Assembly: GCA_946122785.1 (NCBI GenBank)
Contig: CAMGYJ010000002.1
Span: 55,267,703 to 55,331,702, forward strand
DNA length: 64,000 nt
Reading direction: 5' to 3'
From: Linum tenue
Taxonomy: Eukaryota > Streptophyta > Magnoliopsida > Malpighiales > Linaceae
Of the stretch, positions 1 through 10,965 are shown in pieces; position 1 is the first letter of the stretch; each line of letters begins with the position of its first letter. The translations under genes were made by a program, and so were the position numbers. The notes beneath the pieces were generated by a model, which worked only from the letters and a program-made list of their open reading frames with translations, was not told where the DNA came from and did no database searches.

Positions 1-287
1 TTGAGGGCAAAAATTGGAATAGTTTTTCCTCTCTCACAAAAAATTTTCGTCAAGTTTTTTTCCTCAAGGGTATTTCTTTTCCGACAACGATAAATTGGGT
101 TTTGAGGATAATTTATCTTCACAAAAAATATTTTTATGACGCCAATTTTTTTTTGGACTATTACCCACGGACCTTTACCCCACGACCTGCTAACGACCAT
201 ATTTCGTCAGAAAAAACTTTTAGTGACGAGAATAGGCCTTTTGTGACGCCAATCGTCTGGTAACATCTGCCAGTCTTTTTTGTAGTG
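1..287. mobile_element. CACTA (En/Spm-like) transposon, one terminal end
   Basis: Positions 271-287 read cagtcttttttgtagtg, the reverse complement of the classic plant CACTA terminus CACTACAAAAAA. The bases inside it carry short repeated gtgacg/cgtc motifs (about 205-262), as in CACTA subterminal regions. The other end lies outside the window, so the 3-bp target duplication (candidate tag at 288-290) cannot be tested. No transposase is visible. Confidence 0.6.
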
Positions 288-1110
288 TAGGCATTCTAGA
301 CTTGGGAAAGTTCGCATTCTAAGGCTGGGAGATCGCGGGCGGGATCTTCTGAAGTCCCTCCATGTGAATTCACGCCCTGCGCTTCTAAGATCGCGGTCGC
401 GATCTTTGGCTTCTGGACACAATAAACACGGGCGCGACACTCTCGATTATAAAACCACAGGCACCACAGCTGGGAAACATGACATGTTTATGATCGTGGT
501 CGTCCGTGTTTGCATCCTTCTCCTTTCTCAGGGCGGCTGTAAAAACATGGGCGCTTGGCCAAGAAATACGATCGTGTTTTCCTCTGTCCCTATTTAAGTG
601 ATAATTGTCGTGTTTCTCTCTCCCCCTCATTCACGGTCGTGTTTCCCTTTTTCTCTGCCAAAAATCATTGAAAACCTCCCAATTCCAACGGTATTTTGGC
701 CCGATTTCCCTCTCCCGACCTCCATACACAAAACAGCGACCACCCACGGATTCTTGGAGTCGGGCACCCATTCCCCATAAATTTGGGTGTGTGTGGAGTC
801 GTTTGAGGTCGTCGTCAGTGAAACTATGGCAAGCCTCCAGCGAGTATGCGGGCTGCTTTTCCTGTGATTTTTTGTTTCTTTATCTTCTTCTCATCTTCCC
901 CTATGTATCTAATTGATTCTCCAGGTGTGATTGTTTTCTTATCTTTTATAATTTTGGAGAATTAATACTTAGGGTTCTAGGTGAGGAATATGAGATTTGT
1001 GCTTGAATTGAATTGATTTAGGAGGCCTATTGATCTTGCATGCTTAGGGTCCTAGGTTTGATGTTCATCAATTGTGGAGAATCAATCTGGTTGTTTGAAT
1101 GTGAATGGCC
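288..1110. other. Unassigned, LTR-like noncoding stretch
   Basis: No convincing gene. Short ORFs here lack domains. The GC-rich first half with repeated gatcgcg/gatcgtg words, a TATA-like tatttaag near 590 and a pyrimidine-rich stretch resembles the LTRs of the Athila-like elements at 25-47 kb. The hairpin remnant that follows at 1111 supports an old, degraded member of that group. No LTR ends or TSD found. Confidence 0.3.
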
Positions 1111-1160
1111 GCTTGGAGCCTAGTCCACTGTCCAAATCTTTTGATTGGAAGACTCCAAGT
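1111..1160 (+). repeat. Remnant of the Athila-like 3' noncoding hairpin
   Basis: This repeats the hairpin found at 29906-29955, 36759-36808 and 42300-42349. Outer arms are gcttggagcc (1111-1120) and gactccaagt (1151-1160), with the shared loop words tagtccactg and tccaaat. It marks the plus-strand remains of another element of the same group. Confidence 0.5.
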
Positions 1161-2284
1161 GCGTCTTAGCATGTTTCTCATCTCTGACCTTGCTTCCATT
1201 TATGGCAAATGTGTGTTCTATTTGTTGCAGGACAATGCCTGACTTCCTCGACATGCTTACTCGCGAGTAGAATAGTATCTTGTGTCATCTCTTGGGAACG
1301 GGTTTCAAGTCAAAAGCGGAGAGTGGCCGAAAAGTGGAGCTGGAAGGTGGGATGCACTCTAGTTCTTCATTGCATAAAGAAGAGTAGGCGAAGACAACAA
1401 AACATTACTATTATCTTACTATGCACGCAAAAACCCTTGGATGCGGACCATACTTACTACCTTAGGCCGAACATTCAGGGTGTGCATCGGGAGACTTCTC
1501 AATCATCGAATAAGCACAAGAACTCTTGGGGTGCTCTTTGTTCTTTCTTTCGATTTAGGAGTTTTCGTTTATTGGTCTCATTTTTCTATGTTGACGCGCA
1601 TTGCACCAATCTTTTTGCAAGTCTTCTTGCAAGCTAGCATCTCTCCCTCGCGACCAAGAGCGGATGGATCATTGCCTTCCCTTTCAAGAATACATGTGGG
1701 GAAGTTTATGGGCGAATTCATATTATTCAGAGCACCACTTCCTAGCATGCACTCCACATTGGGTGTCCATACATGTTGGGTACAAACGAGAGCTTTGAGG
1801 TGTCCTGGATCGCTAAAAAGTAATTTGTACCTTGACATACTTTCCCCAAACATATCCTCAAAGAGAACTATGAACCTTGAGGTTCGGTTGCCTCTTACGT
1901 GAGAACCTCATTTAGAAGATTTTTTAGTAAAAAAATTATAGAGAATCCCTCACACATGTTCTTCCTAAAATAGCAGACATTATCAACTCATCAAACACGA
2001 AGAAGAGAGTAAAATCCCTCATACACCGGTACTCTAATCATGCAACTACTCCCTAACGAGCACAACATATCAATCATCTACCAATTTAAAGCACATCGAG
2101 TAGGGAATTTCATGGAGCAAGGTCATTTGGATCCCTCAAATATGAAAAAGAATTGGGTAATGCATTCAAGGTTCCAAAACACTATCATTTGGTCAACCAA
2201 CACCACAAACACACACAATTGGTAGCATACACTCCCATAAGCATTCATCAATGTCTTACATTCACAAACAAGGAACGATACTAG
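1161..2284. other. Unassigned sequence, probably old retroelement DNA
   Basis: Open frames of up to 153 codons exist on the plus strand (1441-1902) and 91 on the minus strand (1578-1853), but none shows a domain I recognise. The LTR element at 2290 split this sequence, so it continues at 6192. The continuation leads to the minus-strand retroelement ORF at 7158-7661, so the minus strand may be the coding strand of one old element. Confidence 0.3.
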
Positions 2285-2605
2285 CAATCTGTAACACCCC
2301 GATACTTTAGATTTAGGTTCAACCCTAATAAGTGATCGGTTGGATTGACGGTTACGTACTAAGAGTTATAACCGCGGATTGGGAATAATAATAATAACTA
2401 TTATTATTATTATTACTATAATTTTACATATACATATATATATATATGGTGATGACTGGTGTACGTCAGGCGTATACTATATGCCAGGTGATCTAGCCGT
2501 TAGATGTACTTAGATGAGCTCCGGCCGATCTCAACGGTCAATTTTTGTTTTTCATTAAATCAAACTTCGGGTTGGGGTTTAGAAAATCGGTGCCTGGGGT
2601 TTATC

Positions 2606-2642
<37 letters not shown>

Positions 2643-2645
<3 letters not shown>

Positions 2646-3056
2646 GTGTCTTCGGTGCACTCACTTTTTTGGGTGCATTCAGTGCACTCGCTTCATAATC
2701 GTCATTTTAAACATGAGATTTATGTCAAAATGATGTCAATCATCACTTATGATGTGATGAACAATAACGCACATGAATTTGCACAAAAACCATGAAAGAT
2801 TTGCTTTAATTTGAAGGATTTAGAGTTTAAAGATCTAGGGTTAGGGTTAGGGTTTACAGTTTGGGGTTTAGGGATAGAACTCAAAATTGGAGGTCTAGGG
2901 CTCAGGGTAATCCGCTAATTAGTTGTTATCATATGTTATATCATCATATTATACTAATTCTACAAATTAAAATTCAAAATCCGACTACTTAAGACTAGTT
3001 TTTGAGTTGAGTGCATTGAACGCACTCATTTTTGTGAGTGCGCCGAAGTAGTCACC
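2643..3056. mobile_element. MITE inserted in a TA microsatellite
   Basis: Terminal inverted repeats of about 45 bp are visible. The left end is gtggtgtcttcggtgcactc (2643 on); the right end, reverse complemented, is ggtgactacttcggcgcact (3056 back). Both sides are long (TA)n runs, so the duplication is TA repeats. The 3' LTR has only a short TA run at this point. The preceding 2449-2612 is also bounded by TA runs and absent from the 3' LTR, and may be a second insertion of the same type. No coding capacity. Confidence 0.6.
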
Positions 3057-3241
3057 ATATATATATATATATATAAATAAAAGTAAAAAAGGGGCCCGAG
3101 AGGGCCGAGCGGCCCTCATTAATACCAAACCCCCGCCCTAATATTTCCCCACCATTAATTGTTTTCCCCCACGTAGAGATTTCCCAAAAACCCTTCCCCT
3201 TCTGCAAGTTGCCCCGCCGCCAGTTCCTTTGCCCACCGAGC

Positions 3242-4183
3242 CAGCGGCGGATCCAGGATACAGTAGGGCACTGGGCCGCATTTGCATAGAAAATTAAATA
3301 CCGTAAATAAAATATAATAACCAAGGTTCAAGAAAGCGCTAAACATAGAAGACATTGGGTTCCTGCCTAACAACTATCTTGTCTAGGGGTCGCCTAAGCG
3401 TGCCTAGACGTTGGAAGAAAAACTATCATTCTTTTAATAAACTATCAATGAAATAACAATATTGCAACACTTTCGCACTTCCGTTGAAATAATTATAAAC
3501 TTGGTTAACATTAAACAACAAGAAATATGATGAATTATTTATGATAGATATATATGAATGAAATAGCACTTAACAATTTTATTTGTGATCCTTCACGTAT
3601 AAAATACATATATGCATGTATAACACGTTGAATACATGTTTTAATAAGAACTAAATCGAGTAGCTTCTAAATAGAATTGGATATAAATATTACACGAGAC
3701 GATATACGAGAAAAACCAAATCTGAATGTTTACATTAATGCACAAAATTAGTCATTTATATCTCTTAAGCAACTAACCATTATCCAACCACAGAAGAGAT
3801 AGGACGACAAATGGGAGGCTGGGTTCGTTGGGAGCTAGGCTGCTGGTCATCTTTTGTGTAGGCAAGCAGCGTCACAACAAAAACTTGTTGATTATTTTGC
3901 CGGAGCAGCGAAAAGTGCGGATGGCGCGCAGAGCCGCAGACAAAGAATGGGATCCTTTTCCCTTTGATTTTTTTGGCGGCAGGTAAAAATGATGGGCGAG
4001 AGAGATTAATTGAAATTTGGGTTTTGGACTTTTGGTCTTTTAAAGTTGGATTTTTTATTTAATGGGTAGAGAGGGCTAGGCCCAAAGTATTGAGAATGCT
4101 GAAAGCAGAGCCTCTCTAACAGGCCAGGATTCCAGGAGGGCTGGGCCCGGGCCCAGTGTGGCCCTCCCCTGGATCCGCCGATG
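3242..4183. mobile_element. Non-autonomous hAT transposon, 942 bp
   Basis: It is flanked by a perfect 8-bp duplication caccgagc (3234-3241 and 4184-4191). Ends are cagcggcggatccagg and, from the right, catcggcggatccagg, a common plant hAT terminus. The 3' LTR has the uninterrupted empty site (accgagcctaccgg). No transposase ORF is present. It inserted after the host LTR element did. Confidence 0.88.
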
Positions 4184-4521
4184 CACCGAGCCTGCCGGCA
4201 TTCATTTTCCCAGCGAGAAGAAGCAGGTCTAGGCGAGCAGCATTACCAGCGTCGACGGGATGTCGGAAAGCTCGTGAGGAGTCAAGTTAGATTAGTTAAT
4301 TATTCTGTTTCATGGTTATTAGTATAAACTGGAGATTATGTGTTAAGTCGTTTGAAGTGTTTGAGATTGAGAATTTTGCCCAAGTGTTGGGGCTTTTCGT
4401 TAAAAATTCTTAAATGATGTCAGTTGGTTTATTTTAAAATGTGGTTTGGGTTGCTTCGGAGTAACCGGTTTTTGGTTTGAGTTATGGCTTGGTTTTTGAA
4501 AAGAGACGGGACATGTCATTT

Positions 4522-4534
4522 TGGTATCAGAGCC
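4522..4534 (+). other. Primer binding site, initiator tRNA-Met type
   Basis: tggtatcagagcc lies three bases after the 5' LTR end and matches the complement of the 3' end of plant initiator Met tRNA, the usual primer of chromoviruses. Confidence 0.8.
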
Positions 4535-5528
4535 GACACTCATCTGTTCTTTGGCCTCCAAGGAATACTGGAGTGACGATCTGCATTTTTTTTAAGGTTT
4601 CAGTTTTTAAAAGGAAAGGAAAAATGGAGTGTCAGTTAAAAGTTTGGCCAAATGAGTCAGAGTCTTTCGGAAATTTTAGAATCTCCAGTATACTCTAATC
4701 ATGATGAGGAAATAACTTTAGGATGCCCTATGAGGTTATGATACGTCTTGGGAAGGAGAAGGAGCATGTTCCTAGAGGGATCGTTTAGTGAAACCCCTTC
4801 ATGAGTGAGAAGAGGAGGGTCAAGGTAGCTCATATTCTATGGGGATGTGAGCTGATCGGAATAAGGTTCCGGAAGGAGCCAAGCAGTTAGTACATCGACT
4901 GGTAGAGCCAAGGAGTTGTGGCAAATGTCGCCATAACCGAGAGGAAAGGGTGCAAGGAAGGGTCGTGGAGTTCAGGAGAATTGAACATAGGGCTACAACC
5001 CCCAAGGAGCAGCTGAAAGTTAGACTTTGAAAAATACTAGGGCCACCTAAGCAAGCAAAGGAAGAACTAAGTATATCATAGGGAGCCTAACAAGATGTCA
5101 TGGGATCAATACATCAAGGCTAGAAGGAGGTACCACTCCTTGCAAAGAGATTATCACAAGTGAAACTTGGAGTCGTCACAACGAACAAATTTCGAGGTCG
5201 AAATTTTTTTTATGGAGGGGGGAAATGTGATGTCTCGATTTTGGATTTAGGTTCAACATCAACTACCAGGAGAATTGGATCAACATGACAAGCCGAATTG
5301 ACATTTTGTTTCACCATGTTGGATCAAGCTGGGAAGTAAAAAGGGCAGTGAGACACTTATGGTTACACGAGTGTTGCAAGCTAAGGAAACTTATTTGAGC
5401 AAAAGGTACCAACGAAGTTGTTATGTTAAGAGTAGATGATCGTGGGAATGAAGTATAAGAAGGGTGTTGATAGAAGGATGAGTTGCGAGCAAATTTCGGG
5501 TACGAAATTTTTGTAAGGGTGGAGGAAA
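4535..5528 (+). other. Noncoding internal remnant with two PPT-like signals
   Basis: No ORF with a known retroelement domain. Two pol-end/PPT signatures occur in tandem: 5189-5228 (aatttcgaggtcgaaatttt, then a G-rich run and tgatgtctcg) and 5490-5528 (aatttcgggtacgaaatttt, then ggtggagg), the latter directly before the 3' LTR. The first is followed by a short stretch resembling an LTR start (ttggatttaggttcaac), which suggests recombination between two related elements. Confidence 0.5.
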
Positions 5529-5637
5529 TATAACACCCCGATACTTTCGATTTAGGTTCGACCTTAATACGTGATCGGTTGGGTTGACGGTTACGTACTA
5601 AGAGTTATAACCGCAGATTGGGAATAATAATAATAAC

Positions 5638-5694
<57 letters not shown>

Positions 5695-6191
5695 AATTAT
5701 ATATATATAAAAAAAAGGCCCGAAAGGACCAAGCGGCCCTCATTAATCCAAACCCCCGCCCTAATATTTCGCCACCATTAATTGTTTTCCCCCACGTAGA
5801 GATTTCCCAAAAACCCTTCCCCTTCTGCAAGTTGCCCCGCCGCCAGTTCCTTTTCCCACCGAGCCTACCGGCAATCCTTTTCCCAGCGAGAAGAAGCAGG
5901 GCGAGGCGAGCAGCAGTACCAGCGTTGACGGAATGTCGGAAAGCTCGTGAGGAATCAAGTTAGATTAGTTAATTATTTTGTTTAATGGTTATTAGTATAA
6001 ACTGGAGATTCTGTGTTAAGTCGTTTTAAGTGTTTGAGATTGAGAATTTTGCCCAAGTGTTGGGGCTTTTCGTTAAAAATTCTTAAATGATGTCAATTGG
6101 TTTATTTTAAAATTTGGTTTGGGTTGCTCCGGAGTAACCGGTTTTTGGTTTGAGTTATGGTTTGGTTTTTGAAAAGAGACGGGACGTGTCA
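5529..6191 (+). repeat. 3' LTR (663 bp) with an ATT microsatellite
   Basis: Uninterrupted partner of the 5' LTR. It contains an expanded (ATT)n array at about 5639-5691, only about five units in the 5' copy. It ends tgtca at 6191 and is followed by caatc. Confidence 0.88.
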
Positions 6192-6340
6192 CAATCTATG
6201 TCTCAATCAATCATGAATTATTCAAGAATTCACAAACATCCCCCGCCCCCCACATCCACACACTCTAGCAACACATTGTTCTCAACGTTGGAGTTTCGAA
6301 GGAGAAGATCATAAAGGTTACCATAGGTTGGGTTGCGGGT

Positions 6341-6444
6341 TGGTGAAGGTACACAAGTGTAGGTACACAAGTATAGGTACACAAGTGTAGGGTTGGTGAA
6401 GGTACACAAGTGTAGGTACACAAGTATAGGTACACAAGTGTAGG
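6341..6444. repeat. Two 52-bp tandem repeats built from a 14-bp unit
   Basis: The 52-bp unit starting tggtgaaggtacacaagtgt occurs at 6341 and 6393. Each is made of aggtacacaagt(g/a)t subunits. No function evident. Confidence 0.7.
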
Positions 6445-7157
6445 TCTTTGTCTTCCTGGTGATTTTCACAACGATAAAGCGCATAAAAAAGAGAGGAAGA
6501 TGATTCACAGTTATGGGCACGATAAATAGATAATATAAAGTACGATTACTACTAGTACTAGAATATTTAAAGTACGCGAAGTAAACGAAAGTAAAGCAGT
6601 AATTAAACATTGTTTAAAATGAAAAGAAAGAAAAGCAAAGAAAAAGAAAATATAGAACTTAGGCCCTGGGTGCCTAGTATGTAATCCTCCTCGGAGGGTC
6701 CTTCTTCTTGAAATGGTGCAAGGGGAGGGGAGCGAGCAGGTTGGGGCAATACATCTTTGATCTTAATATCCATCTTTTCCATTACAGCATGGATGCACAC
6801 CATGATGTTGAGTCGTGCTTCCTTCTCCCTCCTTTAATTGTGAAAGATCACTGTTATCCTCGCTTGGATTCAGTAATCCCTTGCATTGTTGAACGTCTGT
6901 GGAACTGGATGAGAAGTGGATGTAGGAGCCTCTACACCCTCGTACATGCATCCCACTTGTTCTTCCTTGTTGACTAGTCCTCTTCGCCCTCTTACCGCCG
7001 TAGCTTCCGAAAGAAGGAACACGATACCCTCTATGTCCAACGTGTTAGTAGTTGGAAATGAAAGTCCATGCACTCCCCAAATTCCATCGTCATTCATTTG
7101 TAACGCTTTGATTCTCGACTTCAAGACGTCAAAGGATATAAGATTAGTCCTACTTTC
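6445..7157 (-). other. Decayed continuation of the minus-strand retroelement
   Basis: Fragments of open frame (6763-6951, 6870-7124) are interrupted by stops. They are probably the 3' part of the ORF at 7158-7661. No separate gene seen. Confidence 0.35.
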
Positions 7158-7661
7158 TCACCGAAATTGCACGGCCCCAAAGTCTACTTGAAAATACTTA
7201 GCAAGACGGGTGACAAAAACTCCTCCATGAAGCGCAATGAGTCGATGATCTTCTTCATAAAGCTTGAAGATGAACAAGATGGCAAAACCGAGGTGAAGAG
7301 AATAAGGTAGGTTCATGCTTTGGAAGAAAGTGAGGTCTCGGGTAGTCAAATTGCCTTTGCTTTGGTTCTTTCCACCCACGAACCTAGCAATTACATGGTG
7401 GATGAGCCGCCACTCTGGTTTCACCACACTAGCCATTGATAGCTTGACATCCCTTGGTTGAACGTCGAATTTCTTGACTTCATATTCATAGAAGGACTTG
7501 AAACATGGGAAGTCGGATTCCCTTGTCAAGGTGGCAAACGCATCCGGTGATTCAATGAAACCTGTCAGGTAAATATCCATAGCTTTTATAATTCCCGGAT
7601 TGACGGTTGGCGATGCTCTCCTCCTAGTTGGAATTTGATGTTGCCTTCCAAGGACAAGCAT
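7158..7661 (-). pseudogene. Retroelement-associated ORF (putative plant transposon protein family), decayed
   Basis: The 167-residue frame contains RDLTFFQSMNLPYSLHLGFA and a run ending VFVTRLAKYFQVD. This resembles the proteins annotated in plant genomes as putative plant transposon protein (PF20167-like), found in gag-region ORFs of Ty3/Gypsy derivatives; the match is from memory. After the stop, similar-looking sequence continues in another frame at 6870-7124 (GVHGLSFPTTNTLDIEGIVF), so the gene is broken by a stop and shifts. No RT, protease or integrase is nearby. The downstream (minus-strand) part was split by the LTR element at 2290-6191. Role of the intact family unknown to me. Confidence 0.5.
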
Positions 7662-7990
7662 CTAGAAAATCCTACCCATGAGTCCCTCCACAACAACAAG
7701 CAAATGTCGAGTCACTTCATCAACATAAGCACGAGATGTCTTGACTAGAGAAAATCGTTGGAAATTTTCATTAGGCGAATCTTGGGTTTAACACCTTTTA
7801 TATGTATAGTGGATCCTAACTAAAGGTTTGGTGCCTTAGAAGCGGGAAAATAAAACCACTAAGCCTCACTACAAAACCTGGAGGCATAAGTGGGGACAAT
7901 GGCTCGATCTATGACTTTAAAACGGGCAATGTTGTAGGACAAACATGCACACGAATGAAGTAGAAGTTTGTTTCGACATGTTTAATTCAT
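7662..7990. other. Unassigned sequence
   Basis: No ORF, RNA gene or repeat recognised. It lies between the retroelement ORF and the left end of the long-TIR element. Confidence 0.3.
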
Positions 7991-9160
7991 GGGTTAATAG
8001 CATATTGTACCCCTCTACTTTTGCAAATTAACAAACGTACCCCTCTAACTTTTTTGCACGAGCGTACCCTTCTAGTATTAAAACGTGACGAACATACCCT
8101 TCCGTCTAATTTTTTGTTAAATGACCGTCTAATGGGCTGTAAAAAGACCCAATTGCTCCTCATTAACTCCTAATTTCAATTTAATTATTTTTTATTCCTA
8201 ACCAAATTAATTAAAAGTTATAACCTACAAACTCCCAAGTTTCTCTACGCCAGGGAGATGTTTGGTCTTCCTCAAGTCGGCCATCAAAATCCGGCACTGG
8301 TAAACGACGGCGGCGGGAGCAGGCTCGGCGGGCAGGAGGGTTTCTACACGGCTCTTCTCCACACAAACACACAAAGGTGGCGCTCGATCTCCGATGAACA
8401 ACAATTGGTGACGCGACCCTCTTCTCCCAGCAGTTGGCAACGCGATCATCTCCGTCTGTGCTTCTGGCAACCGGCGTCAGAGACTCCGGCCACCCTGTAC
8501 TCGGCCGCTAACCTGCTACCCATCCACTCTACTGTGTTGGAATTGTCTTGAGGTGTAAGCTATTGTGTCCTTAAAACGAAATCAATTGATGTTGTAATGT
8601 TTATTGTCTAGCGAATGCGAGAGAAGATAAATATGAATATTGGTTCTATGTGGTTACGTTGGAGGTTAGACTTCTTCAAATTTGGGTTCCCACAATATTT
8701 ACACAAAAACGAAAAAGGGAAATAAAAGAGGATTGATCGACAAAATTAAAGGATGTTGATTGATTGGGAAGCTGGGCAGGCTGTCGAAGGCACAATCGGA
8801 GGAGAAGAGGTTGGCGCAGTCGATTCACCAAATCGTCAATCGTGTAGAAACCATCCGAACCTGCCCCCGCCGCCGTCTTTTACCAGTGCCGGATTTGATG
8901 GCCGACTTGAGGAAGACCAAACATCTACCTGTCCTGTCGTAGAGAAACTTGAGAGTTTATAGGTTATTTAACAAAAAATAATTCAATCAAAATTAGGAGT
9001 TAATGAGGGCCAATTAGGTCTTTATACAATCTAAGTTCTTCAACGGAAAATTAGACGAAAGGATATGTTCGTTACGTTTTAATACTAGAAGTGTACACAC
9101 GTGCAAAAAAATAGTAAAGTTGAGTACGTTTATTAATTTGCAAAAGTAAACGGATATGTG
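7991..9160. mobile_element. Long-TIR element (Mutator-like), about 1.17 kb
   Basis: Inverted arms of roughly 300 bp cover 7991-8335 and about 8850-9155. Matching words include ttgcaaattaacaaacgtac against its complement near 9128-9145, agtattaaaacgt, and the GC-rich inner block cggccatcaaaatccggcac (8279 on) against its complement near 8887-8907. The left end is gggttaatag. The right end is degraded and no TSD is readable. Short ORFs inside the arms (8225-8551, 8753-8962) are not genes. Confidence 0.65.
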
Positions 9161-9654
9161 TAGAGACAACAATGTGTAGAGACCCTGATCGGCTGATAGG
9201 GAGTAGTCTTCAGATAATAAACATATTTTTTGGTGTGACCATATTTTATAATAATCACATTCAACCTCGAAGCGCGCGTAAATGATCAAACCATTTAAGA
9301 TGCGACCCAATTTCTTATTATCAAACAACGATTGCATGATGTATATATATTATTATCACTATTATTATTACACATAACATAACACAACACAGCACCGGAA
9401 AATTCACGAGACTAACAGCTCGAACTCATACTTAGGACCCACCCCACTTACGTACATTGGACAGAGATGCAGAGTCTGCTTCTACCCAATGCATGTTCGC
9501 CACGTGGTAAACACCCATGTCGGCAGAACACATGGAATGGATCCCATCCAAGCTGGAGGAGAAACAAAAAGACGTACACAGATTACCACATGACTTATTA
9601 TGAATAATAACAAAACCCAAAAAGCAAATACTAATTATAGCTCATATTAATGAT
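9161..9654. other. Intergenic, including the 3' end of the acidic-protein gene
   Basis: No other gene seen. The minus-strand 3' UTR of the gene at 9655 should lie in the upper part. A small duplication of atgtgtagagac occurs near 9155-9182. Confidence 0.4.
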
Positions 9655-10294
9655 TCACTCGGCGTCGGCGGCCTTCTCGTCATCATCAACCTTCTTCTCT
9701 TCCTCATCTTCCACTTTAGAGGCTTCGACCTCCGCTGCCGCCCCCGGCTCCGGTGCGGCGGCTGGCTCCTCTGCATTGACCTCCTCTTCAGTTGGAGTAG
9801 GAGTAGTAATTTCCTCCGGGACAGCAGCTTCTTTGACTTTGACTTCTTCTTCTTCTTCTCCTTCTACAACTTGTTTAGTAGTCTCGAGTAGTACGACTTC
9901 TACTTCAACTTCTTCTGCCGGCAGTGGTGCCACCGCAACTTCCTTATCAGCGAGGACCGCTGTCTCCTCTTCATCCTTGTCCTCTTCTTCCTTTGGGTCG
10001 TCGTCGGTAGTTTCTGTGGTGGTAATAATAGCAGCAGCGGGCTCCTTCTGAACCTCGACCGCCACTACTTCCTCAAATTTCTCCTCCTGGAATGCGGTTT
10101 GAGCAGATACAACCTGAATTTTCAGTTCACACACACACACACATAAGCTTTACTAGAGATTGATGCTCCCATTAAGTTAATTCCTACATATTTTTTATGG
10201 CACGTTACGACGTTGTGGCATATCATTTCTTTCTGTATTGTAAAAACTGCATGTGGTAGAGATTCTATAGTATACGTACCTCGACGGTGGCCAT
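9655..10294 (-). CDS. Hev b 5-like / pKIWI501-like acidic protein, two exons
   Basis: Exon 1 is 10280-10294 (MATVE) and exon 2 is 9655-10113, in phase 0, giving 157 residues. The intron starts gtacgt at 10279 and ends cag at 10114. The product begins MATVEVVSAQTAFQEEKFEE and is rich in Glu, Ala, Val, Thr and Pro, with long acidic runs and no hydrophobic or catalytic domain. This matches the small acidic family of latex allergen Hev b 5 and kiwifruit pKIWI501 (MA(S/T)VEV start, similar length, strong Glu/Ala/Pro bias). Biochemical role is unknown; the protein is probably disordered and cytosolic. The intron after codon 5 explains why a single-frame reading misses the start. A TATA box lies about 160 bp upstream of the ATG. 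Exon choice rests on splice consensus and family start; transcripts would confirm it. Confidence 0.8.
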
Positions 10295-10452
10295 TGGGAC
10301 GTGGAAAAAGGGCAACTGTGAATTGCAAACCCCGCCAAGGGAAGCAGGAAATAATAGTAAGTGAAAGAAGCAGAGTGTATATATATATAGCAAGATCGAG
10401 ATAGCGATTTGAATGCAAGTTTGTGATGGAGAAGACGATTGCCATAGAGTGG

Positions 10453-10462
10453 CTATTTATAG
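10453..10462 (-). promoter_or_regulatory. TATA box of the acidic-protein gene
   Basis: On the minus strand this reads ctataaatag, a near-perfect plant TATA box, about 160 bp before the ATG at 10294. That would leave a 5' UTR of roughly 130 bases. Confidence 0.6.
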
Positions 10463-10596
10463 GGAGCAATTAAGCCACACTTGGACAGAGCAATAGGATC
10501 GATAAAGTTGAGGAAGAAAAAATAAATAATAATAATAATGGGGCTGCGGAGTGAGGCTCGTGGGGCCTACTAAGCGAGAAAGAAGAAAGAAACTTA

Positions 10597-10910
10597 TAGG
10601 GCTGGCTATTTGGTCATGGACTATTTGGTTTTTCCCGAAACCGTACTGTATAACCCGGATCGGGACCGGATTGGAACCGGATAGCAAACAATCCAATCTC
10701 ATATTCGGGCTTAGATTTGAGGTAAAAAAACTAGATAAAGACCGGATAAGAGACCCCCAACACCTAAAATCAAGATCAAATTGAGACCGGACCGAATCAA
10801 GACCGGACTGTATCCAATCCAATCTTTGGTCCTTATATTCCAAAAAAACCGGACTGGAACCGGATCAATTTGGTCCAATTTAACCGGATCAGACCGTATC
10901 TCATCCTCCC
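10597..10910. mobile_element. Possible hAT-type MITE rich in accgga repeats
   Basis: It starts tagggctggctatttgg, like the left TIRs at 24167 and 52220, and is filled with accgga/ggaccgg words and short inverted segments. A matching right end (near 10880-10910) is weak and no clean 8-bp duplication was found. Confidence 0.35.
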
Positions 10911-10965
10911 GTTTTCTAAACCAACGGTTAGTATTCTGTTGGTATAATTTGTTTGAGCTATAGAT

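Larger units (their letters stand above)
2290..4518 (+). repeat. 5' LTR, enlarged by nested elements
   Basis: It matches the 663-bp 3' LTR in three blocks: 2290-2445, about 3060-3241 and 4192-4518. Between the blocks lie roughly 610 bp in a TA run and a 942-bp hAT element with its duplication. Removing these leaves close to the 3' LTR length. Confidence 0.85.
2290..6191 (+). mobile_element. Full-length LTR retrotransposon, non-autonomous, with nested insertions
   Basis: The element is flanked by the 5-bp duplication caatc (2285-2289 and 6192-6196). The LTRs start tgtaacacccc at 2290 and tataacacccc at 5529, and end in tgtca at 4518 and 6191. An initiator-Met-type primer site follows the 5' LTR. 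The PPT region has the form aatttcg..acgaaattt..gggtgga, typical of Tekay-like Ty3/Gypsy chromoviruses (family knowledge). The internal part is only about 1 kb and encodes no Gag or Pol, so this is a deletion derivative. The 3' LTR has lost its TG start to TA. Two DNA transposons in the 5' LTR and substitutions between the LTRs show it is not recent. Confidence 0.88.

Noticed and set aside
1441..1902. 153-codon plus-strand ORF as a membrane protein gene
   Set aside because: One hydrophobic stretch only, no homology recognised, lies in degraded retroelement-like sequence.
2838..2870. Telomere-like agggttaggg tract
   Set aside because: Only two or three degenerate units inside a MITE, not an interstitial telomere array.
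9650..10051. 133-codon Ser-rich plus-strand ORF
   Set aside because: Antisense shadow of the Glu/Ala-rich Hev b 5-like exon.
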